Assembly: GCA_963789535.1 (NCBI GenBank)
Contig: CAWBKU010000001.1
Span: 62,001-126,000, forward strand
Length of the DNA stretch: 64,000 nucleotides
From: CAVXHQ01 sp963789535
GTDB taxonomy: Bacteria; Pseudomonadota; Alphaproteobacteria; Rhodobacterales; Rhodobacteraceae
Direction: 5' to 3'
Shown here piece after piece: positions 1 to 7,700 of the stretch; positions within the stretch are counted from its first letter, which is position 1; the number at the start of each line of letters is the position of its first letter. Both the position numbers and the translations under genes were made by a program. Below the pieces are notes generated by a model that saw only the letters and a program-made list of their open reading frames with translations, had not been told where the DNA came from and did not search any database.

Positions 1-1644
1 AAATGCCGCCTCGTACCGCGCCCTGAGGCGGGCGGCCTCGTCGGGCCTGCCGGTCGCCTCGGCCAGCGCCACGAGGCGCTGCATGACCTGTCTGCGCCCG
101 GGCGCGAGGGCGTGCGCCTGCGAGAGCAGGTCGAATGCGCGGGCATAGTTGGCGACGTGACCGGCGCGGTTGGCCGCGGCAATGAGCATGTCGGGGCTTT
201 TCGGGATCAGGTGGGCGTGCCGGTCGAGCAGGGCGTCGAGCCGCGCGTCGTCGCGCGCCAGATCGAGGGCGGCGACGCGGGCGGCGATGCGCGCCTCGGC
301 GCCGGTAAAGCCGGGTCCGCCGAGGATGCTCTCGATGTGGGCGCAGACCGCCTCGATCCCGGCGTCGGAAATGGCGACCGGCAGCAGGCCCTCCGAGGTG
401 ATCTCGGGCATTTCCTCGGGCTTGTGTTTGTTGAAATCGGCAAAAAAGCTCGTGTAATGGCAGCCCGCCGCATGGGCATGGGGCATGAAATCGGCCCAGC
501 GGTGGACCGCCGTCTGGAGCGTGCCCATCTCGAGCACATGCGTTGTCGGCGCGGCGTAAAGCATGTTGGCAAAGCCGGCGCCATGGTAGCCGATCATGAT
601 CTCGGCGTTGGCGACCAGCGCGATCTGATCGAGCGGCGTGAGGCTCTCGAAACTGATCGCCTTGACGTCGAACCGGCGTAGCGCCTTCTTCATCCGCTCC
701 TCGCCCTTCATCGCGCGCTTGCGGCGGCCCGAAACGTCGCGGGTGATCCAGAACCGGCGGGGCAGGTGGGCGGCGTCGTGGTCCGCCACGATCCGGTGGG
801 CGCGGGCGTTCAGGCGACGCAGGGCGGCGTCGTAGCCGTTCATCGCGAGGATCGCCTGAGAGCCGCGATGCGCGCGGCGCCCCTGCCAGAGCCAGCTCTT
901 CGGTCCCATCGGGTCGAGCGGGTCCATAAGATGCGGCGGCGCGTGGTGCAGGTAGTGGCGCAGCGACCACGAGGTGAGGGCGCGCGCGTAGCGGCGGTTC
1001 TCTTGGACCATGTGGACGCGGCCGGTCAGTTCGGGGAACAGAGTCCGGATGAACGCCATGGGAAATCCCGCGGCCTTGCCATCGGGGGCGTGGATGTGGA
1101 CCGGGCCGCGGTGGCCGATATCGACCAGCGTGGTGAGCTGGCACAGCGTCTCCGTGGTGAAGTGGTAGTAGTTGAAGAAATTGCGGCATTCGAGAACGGC
1201 GGGCAGATCCTGCCATCCGTCGCCCGTCAGCGGCGGCAGGGTCGGGTTGGTGTCCGCGATCCGCTCGAAACAGGAGATGACGGCGTCCTCGCTGTCGGGG
1301 TTCTTCCAGTGATAGCGGTTGCGCAGGCGGGTGCCCGCGGCACCGTTCAGGAACCAGCGGCCGCGCACGCTCGCGAAGGAATGGGTAAAGATCACGTCGT
1401 CGAGGACGGCGGGGATGCAGTTCACTTCGGCCACTTCGTCGAACTGGCGAAAACGGCCGAAGTTGAAGATGTGACGTTCGACCTCTGCACGCTGATCCGG
1501 ATAGGAGCCGATCGCGTGGCCGGTGACGTTGCCGCCCGGACGCGCCCGCCAGAGCCAATCGGGCCAACTCACGAGGCCGAGGCCGGGGTCGGTGCCGGGG
1601 ACGAAGAAGAAGTCTTCGGGCGGTTTGGCGTAGTCGATCTTCAT
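1..1644 (-). CDS. GT61-like (DUF563) glycosyltransferase with TPR-like tail, partial
   Basis: The minus-strand frame opens at the ATG at 1644 and stays open for 548 codons to the window edge, so the C-terminus is missing. The protein begins MKIDYAKPPEDFFFVPG. Around residues 349-370 it carries MIGYHGAGFANMLYAAP followed by LEMG, which resembles the glycosyltransferase 61/DUF563 signature (HGAG..N followed by a hydrophobic-E motif). The last 60 visible residues (NYARAFDLLSQAHALAPG, RPDEAARLRARYEAAF) look like tetratricopeptide repeats. GT61 enzymes add sugars such as xylose or N-acetylglucosamine to glycans; in bacteria they usually occur in surface polysaccharide work. The substrate cannot be read here. 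No signal peptide or membrane segment is evident, which suggests cytoplasmic action. It is separated from rplI by two hairpins and is probably transcribed on its own. Family assignment is by motif only. Confidence 0.75.
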   Translation of the reverse strand, partial: MKIDYAKPPEDFFFVPGTDPGLGLVSWPDWLWRARPGGNVTGHAIGSYPDQRAEVERHIFNFGRFRQFDEVAEVNCIPAVLDDVIFTHSFASVRGRWFLNGAAGTRLRNRYHWKNPDSEDAVISCFERIADTNPTLPPLTGDGWQDLPAVLECRNFFNYYHFTTETLCQLTTLVDIGHRGPVHIHAPDGKAAGFPMAFIRTLFPELTGRVHMVQENRRYARALTSWSLRHYLHHAPPHLMDPLDPMGPKSWLWQGRRAHRGSQAILAMNGYDAALRRLNARAHRIVADHDAAHLPRRFWITRDVSGRRKRAMKGEERMKKALRRFDVKAISFESLTPLDQIALVANAEIMIGYHGAGFANMLYAAPTTHVLEMGTLQTAVHRWADFMPHAHAAGCHYTSFFADFNKHKPEEMPEITSEGLLPVAISDAGIEAVCAHIESILGGPGFTGAEARIAARVAALDLARDDARLDALLDRHAHLIPKSPDMLIAAANRAGHVANYARAFDLLSQAHALAPGRRQVMQRLVALAEATGRPDEAARLRARYEAAF

Positions 1645-1720
1645 GGCGGCAACGTAGCGCAGCCACGCCGGGGGATCAGCAGGAAAAGAGGCGTTCTGGC
1701 CGGATCGGCGGCGTTGCGGC

Positions 1721-1783
1721 GTTTCGGCGACGCCGGGTCGCGGGTCGCCGAAACGACAATGCCGCCCCGGGTCGGGGCGGCAT
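1721..1783 (-). terminator. Two hairpins downstream of rplI
   Basis: Reading the minus strand after rplI there is a 10-bp stem (ATGCCGCCCC 1759-1768 with GGGGCGGCAT 1774-1783, 5-base loop). It is followed by an 11-bp stem (GTTTCGGCGAC 1721-1731 with GTCGCCGAAAC 1744-1754). There is no long U-tract, only short T runs, so they may be a composite terminator or mRNA 3-prime protectors for the ribosomal protein operon. Confidence 0.5.
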
Positions 1784-1806
1784 CTTGCCCTTCGCGTCCG
1801 GACCGA

Positions 1807-2433
1807 TCAGTCGTCCGTGTCGTCCGACGCTTCTTCGGTCGCGGGGCGCGCGGGGGCGTCGTCGCCGAAGTCGTTCGCGGCACTGCCCATATCGTCGAAC
1901 AGCTCCTGGATCTCGAACTCGGCGGCGGCCTCTTCCTCGGCGGCCAGTTCCTGGATCGACTTGCCTGCCGCCTGAAGTTCGGCCTCTTCGCGCGAGCGCG
2001 CGACGTTCAGCGTGATGCTGGCCTCGACCTCGGGGTGGAGTTGCAGCGTCACGACGTGCAGGCCCAGCTCCTTGATCGGCGCCGACAGCACGATCTGCTT
2101 GCGGTCGATGGCAAAGCCCTGCGCCTCTGCCGCCTCTGCCGCGTCACGCGGCGTGACCGAGCCATAGAGGGCGCCGGCGTCCGAGGCGGAACGGATGATG
2201 ACGAAGGTTTCGCCGTCGATCTTGTCCGCTTCGCGTTGCGATTGCGCCCGGGTCTCGGCATTGCGCGCCTCGAGGGTCGCTTTCTGCTCTTCGAATCGGG
2301 CCATGTTGGCGGGGTTCACGCGCAGCGCCTTGCCTTGCGGCAGCAGGAAGTTCCGGCCGTAGCCGTCCTTGACCTTCACGATCTCGCCCATCTGGCCGAG
2401 TTTGGCCACGCGCTCTAACAGGATGACGTCCAT
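1807..2433 (-). CDS. rplI: 50S ribosomal protein L9
   Basis: 208 residues. L9 binds 23S rRNA at the base of the L1 stalk. The N-terminal domain is typical (MDVILLERVAKLGQMGEIVKV, then GYGRNFLLPQGKAL), followed by the long connecting helix (residues about 45-75) and the C-terminal domain. The chain continues into an acidic, alanine- and glutamate-rich tail of about 50 residues beyond the usual 150, a common extension in this family of bacteria. The start was set at 2433 because it gives the canonical N-terminus and lies behind AGGAGAG; an upstream in-frame extension runs through rpsR and is an artefact. It is last in the rpsF-rpsR-rplI operon, 11 nt after rpsR. Confidence 0.97.
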   Translation of the reverse strand: MDVILLERVAKLGQMGEIVKVKDGYGRNFLLPQGKALRVNPANMARFEEQKATLEARNAETRAQSQREADKIDGETFVIIRSASDAGALYGSVTPRDAAEAAEAQGFAIDRKQIVLSAPIKELGLHVVTLQLHPEVEASITLNVARSREEAELQAAGKSIQELAAEEEAAAEFEIQELFDDMGSAANDFGDDAPARPATEEASDDTDD

Positions 2434-2444
2434 GGGGTGCTCTC

Positions 2445-2672
2445 CTATTTCACGGCGTAGGGCAGGAGCGCGAGAAAGCGGGCCCGCTTGATCGCACGCG
2501 CCAGCGCGCGCTGGTTCTTGGCACCGACGGCGGTGATCCGGGACGGCACGATCTTGCCACGCTCGGAGACATAGCGTTGCAGGGTGCGGGTGTCCTTGTA
2601 GTCGATGGCGGGGGCATTGTCGCCGTCGAACGGATCGGACTTGCGGCGGCGGAAGAAGGGTTTGGTGGCCAT
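2445..2672 (-). CDS. rpsR: 30S ribosomal protein S18
   Basis: 75 residues, the usual length. S18 sits on the 30S platform and pairs with S6. The sequence shows the basic N-terminus (MATKPFFRRRKSDPF), IDYKDTRTLQRYVSERGKI and the IKRARFLALLPY tail that define the family. It lies between rpsF (17-nt gap) and rplI (11-nt gap) on the minus strand, the classical order. Co-transcription with rpsF is expected from the single promoter seen at 3171-3198. Confidence 0.98.
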   Translation of the reverse strand: MATKPFFRRRKSDPFDGDNAPAIDYKDTRTLQRYVSERGKIVPSRITAVGAKNQRALARAIKRARFLALLPYAVK

Positions 2673-2689
2673 TTCTCTGTCCTTTCCGG

Positions 2690-3064
2690 TCAGCGGCGTT
2701 CGCGCGGGCCGCGGTCGCCGCGGTCGCCACGATCACGCTCGTCGCGTTTCTGCATCTGGACCGAGGGGCCCTCTTCGTGGGCGTCGACCTTGATGGTCAG
2801 GACGCGCATCACGTCGTCGTGCAGCCGCATCAGACGCTCCATCTCGAGGACGGCGCTGGCGGGGGCATCGGTGCGCATGAACGCATAATGGCCCTTGCGG
2901 TTCTTGTTGATCTTGTAGGCCATCGTCTTGACGCCCCAGTATTCGGACATCTCGAGCTTGCCGCCGTTGTCGGCGAGGATTGTTCCGAAATGTTCGATGA
3001 GGCTTTCGGCCTGCGTGTTGGACAAGTCCTGACGCGCGATCATGACATGCTCATAGAGCGGCAT
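2690..3064 (-). CDS. rpsF: 30S ribosomal protein S6
   Basis: 124 residues. S6 is a platform protein of the 30S subunit that binds as a heterodimer with S18. The body is typical (MPLYEHVMIARQDLSNTQAE, then GGKLEMSEYWGVKTMAYKI), with the basic Arg/Asp/Gly-rich C-terminal tail (RDRGDRGDRGPRERR) common in alphaproteobacteria. The start at 3064 is chosen over an upstream in-frame GTG/ATG because GGAGACC lies 6-7 nt before it and the N-terminus then matches the family. It is the first gene of the operon, with a leader of about 100 nt that can fold into an 11-bp stem (see the regulatory feature). Confidence 0.97.
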   Translation of the reverse strand: MPLYEHVMIARQDLSNTQAESLIEHFGTILADNGGKLEMSEYWGVKTMAYKINKNRKGHYAFMRTDAPASAVLEMERLMRLHDDVMRVLTIKVDAHEEGPSVQMQKRDERDRGDRGDRGPRERR

Positions 3065-3108
3065 GCGGTCTCCAGTCATTATGCGGCGCACTTCAAAGAC
3101 AGGGCGTG

Positions 3109-3165
3109 GACCTTCCGCTTCCCTGTCACGAGAGGCTGCGCGGATGAGAATCGCAGCGGAAGGTC
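3109..3165 (-). promoter_or_regulatory. Structured rpsF leader, possible S6:S18 autoregulatory element
   Basis: On the minus strand the predicted transcript would start near 3164 and begin with GACCTTCCGCT (3165-3155), which pairs perfectly with AGCGGAAGGTC (3119-3109). This gives an 11-bp stem closing a 35-nt region that contains a CCG. S6:S18 leader motifs in other bacteria are stem-loops with a conserved CCG that bind the S6-S18 dimer and repress the operon. The stem is seen; its identity as that motif is inferred. Confidence 0.45.
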
Positions 3166-3170
3166 GGGGC

Positions 3171-3198
3171 CTTATACAGGGATCGCCCCGGCTGGCAA
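3171..3198 (-). promoter_or_regulatory. Promoter of rpsF-rpsR-rplI
   Basis: Read on the minus strand, TTGCCA (3198-3193) and TATAAG (3176-3171) are separated by 16 nt, a good match to a housekeeping sigma factor promoter. It lies about 100 nt before the rpsF start and points at the operon. Confidence 0.6.
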
Positions 3199-3312
3199 GG
3201 CGGCGGCGTGGCGGCCCCCGGCGCGAAAAGGCCCCGGGAACGGCGCGGGCTCGCCACGATTGCGACAGGTTTCGACGTCACGGTTAACGCAGCCCGACAG
3301 ATGGAGGTCGCC

Positions 3313-3942
3313 ATGACGTTCGCCAGTGACATCGACGCAATCGAGCCCGCCAGCGCCGCCAGAGGCAGCGCGGACGAGGCACACTTTGCCATCGACGAGA
3401 CCTATTGGGGTTACATCGTGCGCTCGACGGAACCGGCATCGGTCGTGCTCTCCGCGCTTCAACTCGTCGCCTGGGGTGTCGGCGTCGCGTTCTGCCTCGC
3501 CACGCTGGGCCTGTGGCTGATGCCGTCGGGCGTGTTCAGCGGCGCGGTCCTCGGCATGAAACTGGGCGCCTCGGTGATGACGGCCGCGGTCGCCGCGTTC
3601 TGCCTGTGGTTTGCCAGCCGGGGTCTCGACAGTGAAATCCAGATCGACACCAAGCTGGGAGAAATCCGCGAAGTGGTGCGCAACCGTGCCGGTCGCCCCT
3701 CGCTGGTCGGACGCTACGGGTTCGACGCGATCGGCCGGGTGGTGATCGAGACCGGGTCGGCGCGCCACGACATCCGCCAGACCGAGGGCGAACTGGTCCT
3801 GTGCTATCGCAACACCGACCAGAAGCTGCCGGTGGCGCGCGGTGCCGCTGTGCGTCTCGGCGGCCTGCGCGACCGCATCGGGCGCGACCTCATGCTGTCG
3901 CCCTGCGCGTCGCAGGGCAGTGGCGCACTGATGTGGGCCTGA
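3313..3942 (+). CDS. Conserved two-helix membrane protein of unknown function
   Basis: 209 residues. I do not recognise a named family. A soluble N-terminus (about 40 residues) is followed by two hydrophobic segments, VVLSALQLVAWGVGVAFCLATLGLWL and then LGASVMTAAVAAFCLWFAS in part, at about residues 42-100. The C-terminal half is cytoplasmic-looking and rich in beta-prone sequence (EIQIDTKLGEIREVVRNR, GRYGFDAIGRVVIETG). The start at 3313 follows GGAGGT with a short 4-nt spacer; the ATG at 3301 is an in-frame alternative. It diverges from rpsF and is followed by a strong terminator, so it is probably monocistronic. Confidence 0.8.
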   Translation: MTFASDIDAIEPASAARGSADEAHFAIDETYWGYIVRSTEPASVVLSALQLVAWGVGVAFCLATLGLWLMPSGVFSGAVLGMKLGASVMTAAVAAFCLWFASRGLDSEIQIDTKLGEIREVVRNRAGRPSLVGRYGFDAIGRVVIETGSARHDIRQTEGELVLCYRNTDQKLPVARGAAVRLGGLRDRIGRDLMLSPCASQGSGALMWA

Positions 3943-3976
3943 GGCCCGACACCCCGAGGGTGTCCTGACATTTTCC

Positions 3977-4008
3977 AAAGGCGCGGCAGCCCCCCTGCCG
4001 CGCCTTTT
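3977..4008 (+). terminator. Intrinsic terminator after the membrane protein gene
   Basis: A perfect 12-bp stem (AAGGCGCGGCAG 3978-3989 with CTGCCGCGCCTT 3995-4006) with a small C-rich loop is followed by a T run. It also has TTTT on the left, so it could act in both directions. Confidence 0.8.
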
Positions 4009-4090
4009 GCCGTCCGCGCAAGGGTGCGTCGTTGTTGTGATGCCCGGAACGAGCGGTTAGATCGGTCGCGAACCAGTGGGAGGGGCCACG

Positions 4091-5017
4091 ATGCGGGCAT
4101 TCGTTTTTCCGGGGCAGGGCGCGCAGACCGTCGGCATGGGACAGGCGCTGGCCGATGCCTATCCCGCTGCCCGGGCGGTGTTCGACGAGGTCGACGACGC
4201 GCTGGGCGAGGCGCTGTCGGCACTGATCCGGGACGGAGACATCGAGACATTGACCCTGACGCGCAATGCGCAACCGGCGCTGATGGCGACGTCGATCGCG
4301 GCGTTGCGCGCGCTCGAGGCCGAGGGGGTGCGCGTCACCGATGCCGCGTTCGTGGCCGGGCATTCGCTGGGCGAATATTCCGCGCTGTGCGCCGCGGGGT
4401 CGCTGACGCTGGCCGATACCGCGCGCCTCCTGCGTCTGCGGGGCGAGGCGATGCAGGCGGCGGTGCCGGTGGGGGTGGGCGCGATGGCCGCGATCCTCGG
4501 GCTCGATTTCGCTGCCGTCGCCGGGGTCGCGGCCGAGGCGGCGCAGGGCGAGGTCTGCGAGGCGGCCAACGACAACGATCCGGCGCAGGTGGTCGTCTCG
4601 GGGCACCGCGCGGCGGTCGAGCGGGCGGTGGAGATTGCAAAGGCGCGGGGCGCAAAGCGGGCGCTGCTGCTGCCGGTCTCGGCGCCGTTCCATTCGGCGC
4701 TGATGGCGCCGGCGGCGCGCGTGATGGCGGAGGCGCTGGACGATGTGGCGATCGCGCGGCCGGAGGTGCCGGTGGTGGCGAACGTGACGGCCCGCGCCGT
4801 CGAGCGGCCCGCCGACATCCGCGCGCAACTGGTCGATCAGGTCACGGGCTCGGTCCGCTGGCGCGAGAGCGTGCTGTGGATGGCGGCGCAGGGCGTGACC
4901 GAGATCTGGGAGATCGGCGCGGGCAAGGCGCTGTCCGGGATGATCCGGCGCATCGACAAGGAGATCGCGGTGCGCAACTTCGCGTTGCCCGAGGATATTC
5001 AGGCAGTTGCGGGGTGA
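4091..5017 (+). CDS. fabD: Malonyl-CoA:ACP transacylase
   Basis: 308 residues. It transfers malonyl from CoA to acyl carrier protein, supplying the elongation unit of type II fatty acid synthesis in the cytoplasm. The N-terminus AFVFPGQGAQTVGMG is typical. The active-site motif GHSLGEYSAL is at residues 90-99 with nucleophile Ser92, and the partner His is in SAPFHSALM at about residue 201. The start at 4091 follows GGGAGGGG. fabG follows 32 nt later, and acpP and fabF come next, so this is the standard fab cluster. It is preceded by a strong terminator. Confidence 0.97.
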   Translation: MRAFVFPGQGAQTVGMGQALADAYPAARAVFDEVDDALGEALSALIRDGDIETLTLTRNAQPALMATSIAALRALEAEGVRVTDAAFVAGHSLGEYSALCAAGSLTLADTARLLRLRGEAMQAAVPVGVGAMAAILGLDFAAVAGVAAEAAQGEVCEAANDNDPAQVVVSGHRAAVERAVEIAKARGAKRALLLPVSAPFHSALMAPAARVMAEALDDVAIARPEVPVVANVTARAVERPADIRAQLVDQVTGSVRWRESVLWMAAQGVTEIWEIGAGKALSGMIRRIDKEIAVRNFALPEDIQAVAG

Positions 5018-5049
5018 TGTTCGGGCGATGCACGAAGAGGGAGTGAGAG

Positions 5050-5787
5050 ATGTTTGATCTGACAGGGAAAACGGCGCTGGTGACAGGCGCCTCGGGCGGC
5101 ATCGGCGGCGAAATCGCGCGGGCGCTGCATGGCGCAGGGGCCATGGTGGGCATTTCGGGGACGCGAACGGCGCCGCTCGAGGAACTGGCGGGTGCGTTGG
5201 GCGACCGGGTCCACGTCCTGCCCTGCGACCTCGGCGATGCCGAGGCGGTGACGGCGCTGCCCAAGCAGGCCATCGAGGCGATGGGGAGCGTAGATATACT
5301 CGTCAACAACGCCGGGATCACGCGCGACAACCTGTTCATGCGGATGTCGGACGAGGAGTGGTCGGTCGTCCTCGACATCAACCTGACCGCGACGATGCGG
5401 CTGTGCAAGGGCGTGATCCGCGGCATGATGAAGGCGCGCTGGGGGCGGATCGTCAACATCTCGAGCATCGTCGGCGCCACGGGCAATCCGGGGCAGGCGA
5501 ACTATGCCGCCGCCAAGGCAGGGATGGTGGCGATGTCCAAGAGCCTCGCCCACGAGGTCGCGAGCCGGGGGATCACGGTGAACTGCGTCGCGCCGGGGTT
5601 CATCGCGACGGCGATGACCGACAAGCTGAACGACGCGCAAAGGGATGGAATTCTGGCTCAGATCCCCGCCGGGCGGATGGGCGAGGCTGCGGAAATCGCC
5701 GCCGCCACCCTCTATCTGGCGAGCCCGGAGGCGGGCTATGTCACCGGCGCCACGCTGCACGTCAACGGCGGCATGGCGATGCTCTGA
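5050..5787 (+). CDS. fabG: 3-oxoacyl-ACP reductase
   Basis: 245 residues, a short-chain dehydrogenase that reduces 3-ketoacyl-ACP with NADPH. The cofactor motif TGASGGIG is at residues 12-19 and NNAG at 86-89. The catalytic residues are Ser138/139, Tyr152 and Lys156 in the YAAAK motif. The C-terminal YVTGATLHVNGGMAM is typical of FabG. The start follows GAGGGAGTGAG. It lies between fabD and acpP on the same strand. Confidence 0.97.
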   Translation: MFDLTGKTALVTGASGGIGGEIARALHGAGAMVGISGTRTAPLEELAGALGDRVHVLPCDLGDAEAVTALPKQAIEAMGSVDILVNNAGITRDNLFMRMSDEEWSVVLDINLTATMRLCKGVIRGMMKARWGRIVNISSIVGATGNPGQANYAAAKAGMVAMSKSLAHEVASRGITVNCVAPGFIATAMTDKLNDAQRDGILAQIPAGRMGEAAEIAAATLYLASPEAGYVTGATLHVNGGMAML

Positions 5788-5814
5788 CCGCGGCCCGGGC
5801 CGTTCTGAAAGCGT

Positions 5815-5842
5815 TTGCCCGCGCGGGGATCTCTGGTATAGC
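5815..5842 (+). promoter_or_regulatory. Candidate acpP promoter
   Basis: TTGCCC (5815-5820) and TATAGC (5837-5842) are 16 nt apart, and TGG before the -10 gives an extended -10 (TGGTATAGC). It lies in the 200-nt gap before acpP, a gene that usually needs its own high-level promoter. Confidence 0.5.
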
Positions 5843-5987
5843 CCGGACAGACGGAGGACAGGGGGCTTGCCCTCGTGCCGCAAAAGCGCCATCTGACGGG
5901 CGAACGCCTGAGACCGGGCGACAAAAGAGCCGCCCCTCGGGGCACGAAAATGGGCCGCAGGCGCCCGAATGAACGTGAGGACCGGAT

Positions 5988-6221
5988 ATGAGCGATGTCG
6001 CTGATCGCGTGCGCAAGATCGTCGTTGAGCACCTGGGTGTCGAAGAGGACAAAGTCGTCGAGAACGCCTCGTTCATCGACGATCTGGGCGCCGACAGCCT
6101 CGATACGGTCGAGCTGGTGATGGCGTTCGAGGAAGAGTTCGGGATCGAGATCCCCGACGACGCCGCCGAGACCATCCAGACCTTCGGCGATGCGGTGAAG
6201 TTCATTTCCGGCGCGCAATAG
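5988..6221 (+). CDS. acpP: Acyl carrier protein
   Basis: 77 residues, acidic. It carries growing fatty acyl chains on a 4-phosphopantetheine arm attached to Ser37 in the motif GADSLDTVEL. The sequence MSDVADRVRKIVVEHLGV and the closing FGDAVKFI are typical. A GTGAGGAC stretch precedes the ATG. It has its own candidate promoter upstream and a hairpin downstream, which suggests a separate abundant transcript within the fab cluster. Confidence 0.98.
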   Translation: MSDVADRVRKIVVEHLGVEEDKVVENASFIDDLGADSLDTVELVMAFEEEFGIEIPDDAAETIQTFGDAVKFISGAQ

Positions 6222-6252
6222 GCGCCTCACGGGCGTTCTGAAGAGACCGACA

Positions 6253-6293
6253 CGCTTCGGCGTCTCCCGGGCACGGGGGACGCCGAAGTCGTT
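6253..6293 (+). terminator. Hairpin after acpP
   Basis: CTTCGGCGTC (6255-6264) pairs with GACGCCGAAG (6279-6288), and inner C and G runs could extend the stem. It is followed by TCGTTTG, a weak T-run. It probably ends or attenuates the acpP transcript before fabF. Confidence 0.5.
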
Positions 6294-6425
6294 TGGGGTC
6301 GGGGGCATGGCCGGACCCCGCCGATCCGCTGCGGTCCCGTGCGCCCCCCGGGTCTTGCCCCCGGGCGGGCCTGCGGGGTATCAGGCGGGAAAGTAACCCT
6401 GAACAAGGGTGGAAACGGGGGCAAC

Positions 6426-7700
6426 ATGCGTCGGGTTGTTGTGACAGGACTGGGGCTCGTGACGCCGCTTGCGGACGGTGTCGAGGAAAGCTGGCGTCGC
6501 CTGCTGGCCGGACGTTCGGGTGCCGCGACGATCCGGCGGTTCGACGCCAGTCACCTCGCCACCACCTATGCCTGCGAGGTCAAGCGCGGCGACGGCACCG
6601 ACGCGACCTTCGACGCCGACCGCTATATGGAGCCGAAGGACCAGCGCAAGGTCGACGATTTCATCCTGTTCGGCGTCGCGGCTGCGCAGCAGGCGGTCGA
6701 GGATTCGGGCTGGGTGCCGCAGACCGAAGAGGACCGCCGGCGTACCGGCGTGATGGTCGGGTCGGGCATCGGTGGCCTCAATTCCATCGCCGAGACCGCC
6801 CTTCTGATCCGGGACAAGGGGCCGCGCCGGGTGTCGCCGTTCTTCATTCCGGGCGCCCTCATCAACCTGATTTCGGGTCAGATCGGCATCCGGTACGGCT
6901 TCAAGGGGCCGAACCATTCGGTCGTCACCGCCTGCTCGACCGGGGCCCACGCCATCGGCGACGCGGCACGCCTGATCAAATACGGCAACGCGGACGTGAT
7001 GGTCGCGGGCGGTGCCGAGGCTGCCATCTGCGAAATCGGGATCGCCGGGTTCAACGCCTGCAAGGCGCTGTCGACCAAGCGGCCCGACGATCCGACCAAG
7101 GCGAGCCGCCCCTATGACGCGGACCGCGACGGGTTCGTGATGGGCGAGGGCGCGGGGATCGTGGTGCTGGAGGAATACGAGCACGCCAAGGCGCGCGGCG
7201 CCAAGATCTATGCCGAGGTGCTGGGCTATGGCATGTCGGGCGACGCCTATCACATCACCGCACCCGCCGAGGATGGCGACGGCGCCGAACGGTCGATGCG
7301 CATGGCCCTCGAGGATGCCGGCCTCGTGCCTGGAGATGTGGATTACATCAACGCACACGGCACCTCGACGATGGCGGACGTGATCGAACTGCGCGCCGTC
7401 GAACGGCTCATGGGCGATGCGGTGGCGGGGGTCACGATGTCGTCGACGAAATCGGCCACCGGACACCTGCTCGGCGCCGCGGGCGCGATCGAGGCGATCT
7501 TTTCGATCCTGGCGTTGCGCGATCAGGTGGCGCCGCCGACGATCAACCTCGACAATCCGGCGATCGAGACGACCGTCGATCTGGCGCCGAACGCCAAGCG
7601 GGAACGGAAGATCGACGTGGCACTGTCCAATTCCTTCGGTTTCGGCGGCACCAATGCCAGCGTCGTCTTCGGTCGGCCGGACCGTGCGGGGGCTGCCTGA
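6426..7700 (+). CDS. fabF: 3-oxoacyl-ACP synthase II
   Basis: 424 residues. It condenses malonyl-ACP with acyl-ACP, the elongation step of fatty acid synthesis. The thiolase-fold active site is complete: Cys170 in TACSTGAHAIG, His311 in NAHGTSTMAD and His347 in KSATGHLLGAAG. The start at 6426 gives the canonical MRRVVVTGLG; upstream in-frame sequence is non-conserved. Its stop overlaps the start of mltG by one base, so the two are translationally coupled. Confidence 0.97.
   Translation: MRRVVVTGLGLVTPLADGVEESWRRLLAGRSGAATIRRFDASHLATTYACEVKRGDGTDATFDADRYMEPKDQRKVDDFILFGVAAAQQAVEDSGWVPQTEEDRRRTGVMVGSGIGGLNSIAETALLIRDKGPRRVSPFFIPGALINLISGQIGIRYGFKGPNHSVVTACSTGAHAIGDAARLIKYGNADVMVAGGAEAAICEIGIAGFNACKALSTKRPDDPTKASRPYDADRDGFVMGEGAGIVVLEEYEHAKARGAKIYAEVLGYGMSGDAYHITAPAEDGDGAERSMRMALEDAGLVPGDVDYINAHGTSTMADVIELRAVERLMGDAVAGVTMSSTKSATGHLLGAAGAIEAIFSILALRDQVAPPTINLDNPAIETTVDLAPNAKRERKIDVALSNSFGFGGTNASVVFGRPDRAGAA

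Noticed and set aside
766..2418. Plus-strand frame of 550 codons over the 5-prime region
   Set aside because: It spans the GT61-like gene, a hairpin region and rplI, all on the minus strand, and shows no family features.
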